Source: Arenicellales bacterium | Lineage (GTDB): Bacteria > Pseudomonadota > Gammaproteobacteria > Arenicellales > JAJDZL01 | Direction of reading: 5' to 3' | Length of the DNA stretch: 64,000 bases | NCBI GenBank assembly: GCA_958295885.1 | Contig: OY282380.1 | Location: 2,294,001 to 2,358,000, forward strand | Shown: positions 27,183-35,094 of the stretch, in pieces | Layout: every line of letters starts with the position of its first letter | Numbering within the stretch: the stretch's first letter is position 1 | The notes under the pieces: model-generated | Database searches by the model: none | Told to the model about the DNA's origin: nothing | Seen by the model: only the letters and a program-made list of their open reading frames with translations | Position numbers and translations under genes: made by a program

Positions 27183-27986
27183 GTGATTAGTCTAGAACAA
27201 GCGTGTAGTGAAACTGAAGTCATTGCCGAACAGAGCCAAGTGTCGGTGAGAAAGTTGCTTAGGCAAATCGGTTCTTTAAAGAAAGCGGCAAAGCTCGGTA
27301 ACATTGCAGGGATTAAGCGCTGTCAAGGGAATCTCAGGAATCTGTTGGAAGAAGTCGAGTCTGATGTCTCTCAGGCAGTGTTGAGTTGGCCATACACAGA
27401 CGAAGATGAAATTCAATTTTTCGAAGAGCAATTCGCTCCATTGCTAATAAGCACAGCAAGAGAGATGGGATTTAATATATATGAAAAGGATGGCAATTTG
27501 GTTTGTCCCCCATTGATAGTGAAAATATTGCCTGCACAGCGGGCTGTAAATGTGAATCGCAGAAAGGTTTCCCAAGTGAGACCAACTTACCTGGTTGATG
27601 TTCTCCAAAAAGCTCGAAACAAAAATGCGCGCCATTCGCCCAATCAATTTCTTGTTTCTTTATACCGAATTTACAATATTTTGAGAAAATCTGAGAATCC
27701 GAGTTTCATTTCCAGTGGCGGAGGACCTGTTTATCAGCTGAATACGATCTACAATTTAATGACAGCTCTTCCCGGAATTTCACGCAGTTATGACCGCAGT
27801 GATTTTGCCAGGGATTTGTATATTTTGGATTCTAAAGGACCACAAGTAACAAGAAACGGTGCGAGGGTTTCATTTCCGTCGTCCACGGGAACGCGCCACC
27901 GCGCAAAAAGCCAACTATTTACGTTCATTAATAAAGATGGCAGCTCAGTCGAATATTATGGAATCCGATTCAGTCAGCCCGAATAA
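27183..27986 (+). CDS. Unknown protein, first gene of the ATPase-helicase module
   Basis: 267 residues from a GTG at 27183, chosen because GGAGG (27170-27174) is eight bases upstream. I do not recognise the family. The first 70 residues are helical and basic ('SVRKLLRQIGSLKKAAKLGNIAGIKRCQGNL'), with a short repeat-like K/R pattern suggesting a coiled coil or DNA-binding helix. The middle contains a 'NLVCPPLIVKILP' strand and 'VRPTYLVDVLQKARN', then 'FLVSLYRIYNILRK'. No transmembrane segment. It is followed five bases later by a BREX-ATPase-like gene, so the two are probably coupled. In Shango-like systems a small first protein (TerB type) precedes such an ATPase; I see no convincing TerB signature here. 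Confidence 0.6.
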   Translation: MISLEQACSETEVIAEQSQVSVRKLLRQIGSLKKAAKLGNIAGIKRCQGNLRNLLEEVESDVSQAVLSWPYTDEDEIQFFEEQFAPLLISTAREMGFNIYEKDGNLVCPPLIVKILPAQRAVNVNRRKVSQVRPTYLVDVLQKARNKNARHSPNQFLVSLYRIYNILRKSENPSFISSGGGPVYQLNTIYNLMTALPGISRSYDRSDFARDLYILDSKGPQVTRNGARVSFPSSTGTRHRAKSQLFTFINKDGSSVEYYGIRFSQPE

Positions 27987-27990
27987 TGCG

Positions 27991-28950
27991 ATGAATGACG
28001 CTATATCAATTGACAATTGGTTGGACGTTGTAGACCGAGAGTATCTATCCTCGTTCATAAAGGCGGGTGGTTCAACAGTAAAGTTTGCTGTGACCGCTGA
28101 AAATAGAAAACAAGACTTGTCGGAAAAACTCAATGCGCTCTGTCAGCAAAGAAACTTTGTATTCGTAAAAACAAATGCTGTGGAGTGCGGTGTCCACATG
28201 CCTCAGCATATTTTTTACAAACTGGCATCCGCAATGGATTGGCGCCTACTGGCACGTTTTGTCATCAAGCAGTTGCTAGGTCAAAAACTTTATCAAGTGG
28301 ATGGCATTGAACCTCGAGATACCTTTGATATTGTTGACTCAATCGCCAGAGCCAATCAAGTTGATAAGAACACTGTTTGTTATGAATTGCGGAATGCGCT
28401 TTCTGAGAATGTTCTTAGTAATTCTAAAATGTTGAAAGCATTCCGAGAAACGATGCATCATCTGTGCCTGATGGAGATGCTTGCTGGACCGACAGAAGTA
28501 TCACAAAGGAAAAATTTACTGAATTGGCTTACTGGGGAAACGCCGCGTATTGGACTTGTTCGTCACTTAGGCATCCAGACCAGCATCAATCGATCTACAG
28601 CGCGCTACTTTATTGAATCAACGCTTTATTGGGTACAGTATGCCGGCTATTCAGGGACAATTCTGTATTTGGATAATACTCGAGTAACTCGATATCCGAG
28701 CCCTAGGGATGGGAAGCGCAACTACAACAAACCACAGACTATCGAACATTATGAGTTGCTCAGACAGTTTATTGACGATACTGATCATTTGTTTGGAATG
28801 TTCTTATTGGTAGTGACCAATGAAGATTTCATTGATGAAAAATCCTTGAGAGGTTGGAAAATCTATCAAGCACTACAGACAAGGATAATGAACGACGTTA
28901 GAGATGAGAAAATCATCAATCCGGTAGCTGCTTTGGTTAAACTTGCATAA
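27991..28950 (+). CDS. BREX-ATPase-like (DUF2791-related) protein lacking a P-loop
   Basis: About 319 residues from ATG 27991, five bases after the previous stop; in-frame ATGs at 27937 and 27958 would overlap that gene. The opening 'WLDVVDREYLSSFIKAGGSTVKFAV' and 'HMPQHIFYKLASAMDWRLLARFVIKQLL' resemble proteins found beside BREX/BrxD-type ATPases, and 'GYSGTILYLDNTRV' looks like a Walker B strand followed by 'YELLRQFIDDTDHLFGMFLLVVTNEDF'. A GxxxxGK[ST] Walker A is absent, so it may be a non-hydrolysing partner of the ATPase encoded at 29253-30584. Assignment rests on remembered pattern only. Confidence 0.55.
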   Translation: MNDAISIDNWLDVVDREYLSSFIKAGGSTVKFAVTAENRKQDLSEKLNALCQQRNFVFVKTNAVECGVHMPQHIFYKLASAMDWRLLARFVIKQLLGQKLYQVDGIEPRDTFDIVDSIARANQVDKNTVCYELRNALSENVLSNSKMLKAFRETMHHLCLMEMLAGPTEVSQRKNLLNWLTGETPRIGLVRHLGIQTSINRSTARYFIESTLYWVQYAGYSGTILYLDNTRVTRYPSPRDGKRNYNKPQTIEHYELLRQFIDDTDHLFGMFLLVVTNEDFIDEKSLRGWKIYQALQTRIMNDVRDEKIINPVAALVKLA

Positions 28951-29252
28951 ATTTAGTTACTCATTGGCGCAAAATGCGTTGCTGCGTGGCGTCAATGACG
29001 CGGACGATAAACCAGCAGCCATGATGGATGATTCACAATAGATGACACACTCAGAAGAAAACATCTACAGGACTGCCTGAATGAGCAGCGAAAATCGAGA
29101 GTAAAAGCAGGTTACTGGCAGATGCCGATATCTTATTGTCGATCTTGAGAAAAGCCGCGGTCAGCAATTCTCTTCAATGATTGAAACCATCTAATCCATA
29201 GTTATAGAATAACCTTTTCCCCTACTGAATTAAGATTCGAGAAGGTGATTTA
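28951..29252. other. Intergenic, no gene recognised
   Basis: Three hundred bases between the two ATPase-like genes. No intact frame. The following gene has a good ribosome site (GAGAAGG near 29240). The gap is larger than expected inside an operon and may be a decayed insertion. Confidence 0.3.
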
Positions 29253-30584
29253 ATGAATTCAGAAGATTTCAGCAACAGCCTGGATCTGCGCCGTGCTATA
29301 GAATCATTGCGAAACGGCGTGCCTAGCAGCGCGGCTGTTAAACAGATGGGCTGCAGTCAGCCCCGTATCGAAAGAGAGTTCAAACAAATGCTAAGCGAGG
29401 CGGCCACACCGAGCTCAGCGGATTCAAACACGCACGGATTTTTGATTTCGGGGGATTTTGGTGCAGGTAAATCCCATCTTTTAGCACACTTGGAACAAAT
29501 AGCGTTCTCTAATAATTTTGCTTGTAGCAAAGTTGCAATAAGCAAGGAAACTCCGCTGAATAATTTAGGAAAAGTGTTCATATCCGCGATGGAAAATGGT
29601 CGATTGCCGGACAAAAGAGGGCGTTTTATTGAAGAACTTTCTGATGGTCTAGTGAAAAGCGGTCAAGATTCCCAAGAATATAAGGATTTATTGAATTGGG
29701 CCAAGGAATCTGCTGCGAACAACCAATTGAATATGATATTTGCCGCAAGTTTGTACTTACGCACCAATTATCATTTAGAGCCTAAGTTACTCGCTGACAT
29801 TGATGCATTTTGGGAAGGGGACAAGATTAATGTAAGCGCTGTCAAAAAACCACTTAGGGCAATGGATAAGTTGAAAGAATTTCAGTTTACAGCACCGAAA
29901 GTCGTCGAACTGCCCTCACAGCGATTGCGATTTACGCTGGAGTTGATAAAAAGTGTCGGTTATAACGGGTGGATTGTAATGTTGGACGAACTTGAACTGA
30001 TCGGTTCATACACTGTTCTAAATCGAGGGCTTAGTTACGCAGAAATTGCGCGCTGGCTTGGTCTATCGGAAAACAGGCGATTCCCAGGCCTGATATTTGT
30101 TGGAGCGGTCACTGATGATTTTGCTCTTGAAATAATTGACCCGCGTGGCCGAAGGAAGGACCATGACAAAATTCCAGCACGGTTGCAAAATCATGTGAAG
30201 CATTTTACACAGGTAGGTGATGCTACTAAAGGAATGAACGCACTATTGCATGATTGCATATCTTTGAAAGAACCTAGCGACGACGAAATTGACTCTTCAC
30301 TGGAAACACTGCGCACGTTGTACAAAACAACTTACGACTGGGAACCACCGCACTACAAAGCAACTTCCGGACTCGCAGGAGCGCAAAAGCGCATGCGTTA
30401 CAAAGTTCGTGCAGCAATAAACGAGTGGGACCTTCGAAGATTGAATCCAAATTATAGGCCTGACACGAAAATTGATGAATATAAGATCAATTATGAAGAG
30501 GGCGAGGACACTGACACTGAACCAAGTGAGGCTGTGAAAGGATTACGAAACAGCAAGTTTACGAAGTTATGGAAGCGAACATAG
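29253..30584 (+). CDS. BrxD-like P-loop ATPase (BREX/DUF2791 family)
   Basis: 443 residues. 'RRAIESLRNGVPSSAAVKQMGCSQPRIEREF' is the usual N terminus of BREX ATP-binding proteins. Walker A is GDFGAGKSH (K73), followed by 'CSKVAISKETPLNNLGKVF', another family hallmark. Walker B is 'WIVMLDELELIG' (D245, E246), followed by 'LNRGLSYAEIARWLGL'. 'VGAVTDDFALEIIDPRGRRKDHDKI' supplies sensor-like residues. Related ATPases act in BREX, and others in Shango, both phage-defence systems; none of the BREX core genes (pglZ, brxC, pglX) is in the window. The protein looks complete. A transposase remnant directly follows it, separating it from the SNF2 helicase. Confidence 0.75.
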   Translation: MNSEDFSNSLDLRRAIESLRNGVPSSAAVKQMGCSQPRIEREFKQMLSEAATPSSADSNTHGFLISGDFGAGKSHLLAHLEQIAFSNNFACSKVAISKETPLNNLGKVFISAMENGRLPDKRGRFIEELSDGLVKSGQDSQEYKDLLNWAKESAANNQLNMIFAASLYLRTNYHLEPKLLADIDAFWEGDKINVSAVKKPLRAMDKLKEFQFTAPKVVELPSQRLRFTLELIKSVGYNGWIVMLDELELIGSYTVLNRGLSYAEIARWLGLSENRRFPGLIFVGAVTDDFALEIIDPRGRRKDHDKIPARLQNHVKHFTQVGDATKGMNALLHDCISLKEPSDDEIDSSLETLRTLYKTTYDWEPPHYKATSGLAGAQKRMRYKVRAAINEWDLRRLNPNYRPDTKIDEYKINYEEGEDTDTEPSEAVKGLRNSKFTKLWKRT

Positions 30585-30649
30585 TTGTGACTGAAACATC
30601 TGGAATCATTGAAATGGGTTGCGGTGATCTGAAAATGGGCCGTTATCAG

Positions 30650-31473
30650 CTAGCTGGATGAAAGAGTTTGAAGACGGCAGATCAGTGAAGTGGACCCCAA
30701 CGCGCGCCTGGTGAAAAAAGTCGGTGAGACGGTGGCGGCTGCAACATGCAGATTGCAGTTGATGAGAAACACAAGTTGATCGTGGTCGATCAGGTTACCC
30801 AAGATGACAATGGCAGGCAGCAGTTGTAGCCGATGATGACAGCTGCGGCCGAGAACCTCGGCAATGACGAGCTCAAGGGTCTGGCCGATACTGGGTATCA
30901 CAGTGCTGAACAGCTGGACGGCTGCGAGCAGAAGGAATTTGAAGTGACGGTGGCTGAACCAAAGCTTGCGAGTCATAAAGGACGCGATGGTCGCTTTGGT
31001 CGGGACGATTTCAAATATTACGCCGAGGCCGATGTCTGTTTCTGTCCGGCCGATGAAAAACAACGGCGCGGTGGAAAAGCTGCAATAAAATCAAGCAGTA
31101 TGTGACTTGTCGTGCAGTTACGGCACAGTGTCAAGCCTGCCGCCTGCAAGAGCAGTGTCTGTCGGAGAAGGTTCGCTATCGAAAGATCCAGCGCTCGGTG
31201 CATGAAGCAGCGGTGGAACGCCATCGACAGCGTCTCAAGGAACATCCCACTCAGGCCCGCGATCGCAGTTCGATCATGGAACATCCCTTTGGCGCTTTCA
31301 AGCACAACTGGCAGAATGCGTCATTCATGATGCGAACCTTGGCCAAATGTCAGTGTGAATTCTCGCTGATGGCGTTGAGTTATAACTTCAAGAGTGTGCT
31401 CAATCTAGTGGGATTCGAAGTGTTGACGTCGTATTGCACCCAAAACCAGGGAATAAGGTTGAATTTCGGTTAA
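30650..31473 (+). pseudogene. IS1182-family transposase, C-terminal half
   Basis: In changing frames: 'CNMQIAVDEKHKLIVVDQVTQDDN', a stop, 'GNDELKGLADTGYHSAEQLDGCEQKEFEVTVAEPK', 'FKYYAEADVCFCPAD', then 'CRAVTAQCQACRLQEQCLSEKVRYRKIQRS', 'RSSIMEHPFGAFKHNW' and 'MRTLAKCQCEFSLMALSYNFK'. This is the second half of IS1182-type transposases. The matching first half is at 25960-26690 on the other strand. The remnant lies in the defence module between ATPase and helicase. Confidence 0.75.
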
Positions 31474-31584
31474 CACAAAAAGAAACAAATCGAGCGACAC
31501 GTTGCTTGCCTTTGCGGAGTCGGCAAGCGTTGGCAACAAGTTACGAATGTCTACATCCGGTTCAAAATTTTAAATGGTTTCAAT

Positions 31585-32985
31585 TTGATTGACCAGCATA
31601 AAAAAACCAGCGTTCCCAATAAGTTTGAAATTCACCACTTTGAGTGGCCGCATACTCTCTTTTCATTTCAAATAGACGGTATTCGCGCCATGCTTAAGAT
31701 GGACCGAATTTTATTGGCGGACGATATGGGATTAGGCAAAACTGTGCAGGCAGTTGCAACCCTACGCATTCTTCGAATGAGGGAGAAATTAAATTCATGC
31801 CTTGTGGTTGCGCCTGCAAGCGTGCTGAACCAATGGCGTCAAGAACTTGACAAGTGGGCACCGGAGCTGACCGCGATCATCGTTTCGGGTTCTGTATCGG
31901 ATCTGGCCTGGCAATGGAATGCAGATTCGGTTGTCAAGTTAGCCAGCTACGACCGGGTTCGTCTGGATATTGAATTTCTTCTGGCTCGCCAATTTAGGCG
32001 GCAGGCATTTGATGTAGTCGTGCTTGACGAAGCCCAAAAGATCAAGAATCAAAATTCAACGAGTAAGGCAATGAAAAGAATTCCGCGCAAACGGTCATGG
32101 GCATTGACAGGAACTCCGATCGAGAATTGCGAAAGCGAATTAGCTTCCATTATGGAATTTGTTGATTACACTGAAGGAATGCAACAAAAAATCTATACGC
32201 CGGGCAAGAAGCTGAGATCGAGACATCGCGAGTTGCAGCTCCGACGCAAAAAAATCGAAGTGCTGCCGGATCTTCCACCAAAACTGGAAACCAAGCTATT
32301 GATAGAACTGGATTCGGAACAACAGAACAGATACAGCGAAGCTGAGCGAGATGGAATTTTCTACCTTAAATCTCTGGGTGACAAATTAAGTATTGATCAT
32401 GTGCTGGAACTGATTCTCCGTTTGAAACAGATTTGCAATTTCGACCCTGTTACGGGGAAGTCCAGTAAATTGGACGACATAAAAAACAGGCTATGGACAC
32501 TGACAGCACAAGGTCATAAAGCACTGATTTTCTCACAATTTTCCAGTGAGACATTTGGCGTCGCGGCTATATCTGATCGTTTAAAGGAATTTAATCCAAT
32601 ATGTCTGACTGGCAAAGTACGTCCGGACGAACGCCCAACCCTAATTGAGCAATTCAAGACCAAGGACGAACACAAAGTGATGATTGTTTCACTGCGAGTG
32701 GGCGGATTGGGTCTAAACTTGCAGGAGGCATCTTACGTCTTTCACTTTGACCGATGGTGGAACCCAGCCGTTGAAATTCAAGCGGATGATCGTACTCACC
32801 GCATGGGTCAAACTGTAAAAGTAAACACAATAAAGTATACCTCTCTAAACACAATTGAAGAGCGCATAGAAATAATTCTAACGGAGAAATTAGAATTGTT
32901 CAGGGAGTTGGTTGATGATGTTTCATTGGACCTCTCCGCTAAACTAACTCACGAAGAACTCCTAGGTTTATTTGAACTGAATTAG
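31585..32985 (+). CDS. SNF2-family DEAD/DEAH-like helicase
   Basis: 466 residues from a TTG at 31585. All ATPase motifs are in order: 'LFSFQIDGI' (Q-like), 'LLADDMGLGKTVQA' (Walker A, K52), 'VVVLDEAQKIKN' (Walker B, DEAQ), 'SWALTGTPIEN' (motif III), 'ALIFSQFSSE', 'KVMIVSLRVGGLGLNLQEASYVFHFDRWWNPAVEIQADDRTHRMGQ' split over motifs V and VI, including the arginine finger. Such proteins translocate on double-stranded DNA. It is short because the usual N-terminal domain is missing; either a naturally compact form or a truncation by the IS1182 remnant just upstream. The first codons follow the IS debris by about 110 bases. Context suggests the effector or motor of the preceding ATPase module. Confidence 0.8.
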   Translation: MIDQHKKTSVPNKFEIHHFEWPHTLFSFQIDGIRAMLKMDRILLADDMGLGKTVQAVATLRILRMREKLNSCLVVAPASVLNQWRQELDKWAPELTAIIVSGSVSDLAWQWNADSVVKLASYDRVRLDIEFLLARQFRRQAFDVVVLDEAQKIKNQNSTSKAMKRIPRKRSWALTGTPIENCESELASIMEFVDYTEGMQQKIYTPGKKLRSRHRELQLRRKKIEVLPDLPPKLETKLLIELDSEQQNRYSEAERDGIFYLKSLGDKLSIDHVLELILRLKQICNFDPVTGKSSKLDDIKNRLWTLTAQGHKALIFSQFSSETFGVAAISDRLKEFNPICLTGKVRPDERPTLIEQFKTKDEHKVMIVSLRVGGLGLNLQEASYVFHFDRWWNPAVEIQADDRTHRMGQTVKVNTIKYTSLNTIEERIEIILTEKLELFRELVDDVSLDLSAKLTHEELLGLFELN

Positions 32986-33239
32986 CAAAGAGCGCGTCAA
33001 TTCAACCGTCGATAAACGCAGCGTTTCACATGCCCGCCTCTGATCATGTGACTCACTGTTTTTCGGTGTTGCGCCAGGTATATGAGATGGAAAAGCGACA
33101 TTGTTTTAAACGTGACATCCATTAGATGGCACCGCCGAATTTGACACCTAGCCCCGAATCAAAGCGTTGGTGAGCCGGATGAGTCTGAGCTCAGTTGGAG
33201 GAGATCTAGAGACTCAAATTTTCATTGTATTGCCGATAG
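32986..33239. other. Intergenic, no gene recognised
   Basis: About 250 bases after the helicase with only broken short frames; probably more IS debris merging into the IS3 fragment that follows. Confidence 0.3.
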
Positions 33240-33480
33240 AAGGGCGGGTCCATTACATCAGTTTTACCCCATGTACGCAATATTCCGTGTTTTTGAATTC
33301 CAAATAGGAAGGTGATGATTCTCCCGATACTCCCCGATGTCTCGCCGTAACGGACCCTTTTTCCTCAGCCGATGTCTGTGATTCAATTCTTTCTTCAAGG
33401 CCGCGAACAACGATGCCACCATCGCATTGTCGTAGTGCTTGAGAATGAAAATTTGATTCCAAGCAAGCGTAAATTGATGC
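33240..33480 (-). pseudogene. IS3-family transposase fragment (integrase core)
   Basis: The minus strand gives 'YDNAMVASLFAALKKELNHRHRLRKK', matching the conserved 'YDNA..E.FF..LK.E' stretch of the IS3 ORFB DDE domain, followed in another frame by 'REN' and 'WNSKTRNIAYMG'-like sequence. Only some 60 codons survive. It adjoins the AraC gene. Confidence 0.5.
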
Positions 33481-33563
33481 TATTGAACCTAGTGGCGCGT
33501 ACTAGACGGGAGATTCGAGTCATCCTGTCTAGGGGACAGGTCGGAATGAGTTTGCAGTCTGAC

Positions 33564-34646
33564 TTAAAGACGAAGCAATTTTCCGCGGTATTCGCGCGGT
33601 GAAAAGCCAGTCCATCGCCGGAAAGCCCTGCTGAAGGCGCTCAATTCCGAGTATCCGAGCAGAAAAGCAATCTCCGATAGCGATAAATTCCTTTGTTTGA
33701 GGTAAACTTCGGCTAAATTCCTGCGTGAGTCTTCAACGAGTTCGGAATATGAAAGTCCCTCCCAAGCCAGGTTCCGCTGAATCGCACTCGTACTCATGTA
33801 CAGACTCTTGGAGACGAGCTCCAGTGACGGATATCCGTCGGCCAGCTTGATGCGAATCAGATGTCGAATTCGGTCGGTCAGGTTTTGTTCGTATGGTGAA
33901 TTTGCATGTAGAGTTTCCAGGCAGGCGCGGGTGATGGTCATCAGTTTGAGATCGCATTTGGGCATTCGGTTGGTCAATATTTCAGGTTTGAATACGATGG
34001 CATTCACGTGTTGATTAAAGAAGACCGGAGCGCCAAATGCGTTTTCGTGCTCCCTGCTGTTTTCCGGTCTGGGATGCTCAAAGTAGACCTCTTCGGGTGT
34101 CCACTGAAAGCCGGTGCTTTCTCGAATAAGATTGAAAAACATTCCCAGCGACAGTTCGGCATCCTGTCTGCGCTGCAGGATATTTGGATCGCGAACCTGG
34201 TACTCCAGACGGCACATGCCGTACCGATTTGTTGTCAGCCGCATCATTGAACACTGCTGGTGATATCGAAAGAGGTCGACCAGGTTGTCAAGGGCTCTGC
34301 CGAGAGTTGAACAGGAAAGAGCGGCATACCCCCATAGCCCCAGATCATCGGGTTTGAACTGATTTCCGAACCACAATCCAAAATTATCGTTCTGGGTGTC
34401 TCTGGATGCCGATTCAAAAAGACTGCAAAATGATTTTAAGGACATCCCAACGGTAGGGTTGCCAATGCATTCGGGGTTGACTTCCGCTTCTCCGAAGATT
34501 CGATCGACGTCACCGCCATGTTCAGCGATGAAGTTGTCAACACCGGTTGCTGCAGGCGCCAGCACGTGAGGGACCGATTCTTCATCCTGATGGGAATTCG
34601 GTGAAAAAGGTTCGCTTACAAAGGGTTTCCTAGAGGATAATCTCAT
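33564..34646 (-). CDS. AraC-family transcriptional regulator
   Basis: 360 residues. N-terminal ~200 residues form an arabinose-binding-like sensor domain of the PF12625 kind ('DNFGLWFGNQFKPDDLGLWGYAALSCSTLGRALDNLVDLFRYHQ' is a continuous part). The C terminus carries two helix-turn-helix motifs: 'PSLELVSKSLYMSTSAIQRNLAWEGLSYSELVEDSRR' and 'LSLSEIAFLLGYSELSAFSRAFRRWTGFSPREYR', the classic AraC signature. It is transcribed away from the NAD-glutamate dehydrogenase gene, whose control is a reasonable guess since AraC regulators of this type often govern amino-acid catabolism. Intergenic space to that gene is about 450 bases. Confidence 0.88.
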   Translation of the reverse strand: MRLSSRKPFVSEPFSPNSHQDEESVPHVLAPAATGVDNFIAEHGGDVDRIFGEAEVNPECIGNPTVGMSLKSFCSLFESASRDTQNDNFGLWFGNQFKPDDLGLWGYAALSCSTLGRALDNLVDLFRYHQQCSMMRLTTNRYGMCRLEYQVRDPNILQRRQDAELSLGMFFNLIRESTGFQWTPEEVYFEHPRPENSREHENAFGAPVFFNQHVNAIVFKPEILTNRMPKCDLKLMTITRACLETLHANSPYEQNLTDRIRHLIRIKLADGYPSLELVSKSLYMSTSAIQRNLAWEGLSYSELVEDSRRNLAEVYLKQRNLSLSEIAFLLGYSELSAFSRAFRRWTGFSPREYRGKLLRL

Positions 34647-35094
34647 GCTGTATGGAAATCAGGTTTCCTTTCTGGATTGGATTTTAATGGTGATCAAAAT
34701 TCGATTTAGTAGTTAATTTGTACGCGACTTTCCAGCAAATTAATTTTCAGCATTAATTATTAGGATTAAATCTTTCTTGTAATTTACTATTATTGTTAGA
34801 ATAAATCAACAAATTGGTTTCGGTATCGGCAATATCGATCATTCAGCATCGATATTCAGTGATGGAGTGAACAGCTGCTCGCTGATTTGTTTGCGAGTGT
34901 AGAAAAATATATCAGTGCATCGTTATTGGAAAGAACATCATTGTGTGTTTTTTGAACCGTACCTAATTCACCGAATTCGAACACTGAAAACGATTTTTTC
35001 GGGACCGCCCTGATTAAAATAAGTGGTAAATTAAGAAACACGACCGTATCGTCAGTTTTCAGCTGCACTTCATCCAGTACATAGAGAGGAACTA
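34647..35094. other. Divergent regulatory region between AraC regulator and NAD-GDH
   Basis: About 450 AT-rich bases between two divergent genes, with no convincing coding frame. It must hold both promoters and probably an AraC site. A GAGG ribosome site at about 35084 precedes the GDH ATG by seven or so bases. I could not define a specific operator by eye. Confidence 0.45.

Noticed and set aside
27183..32985. Full BREX system
   Set aside because: Only BrxD-like ATPase features are seen; pglZ, brxC/pglY, pglX and brxL are absent from the window.
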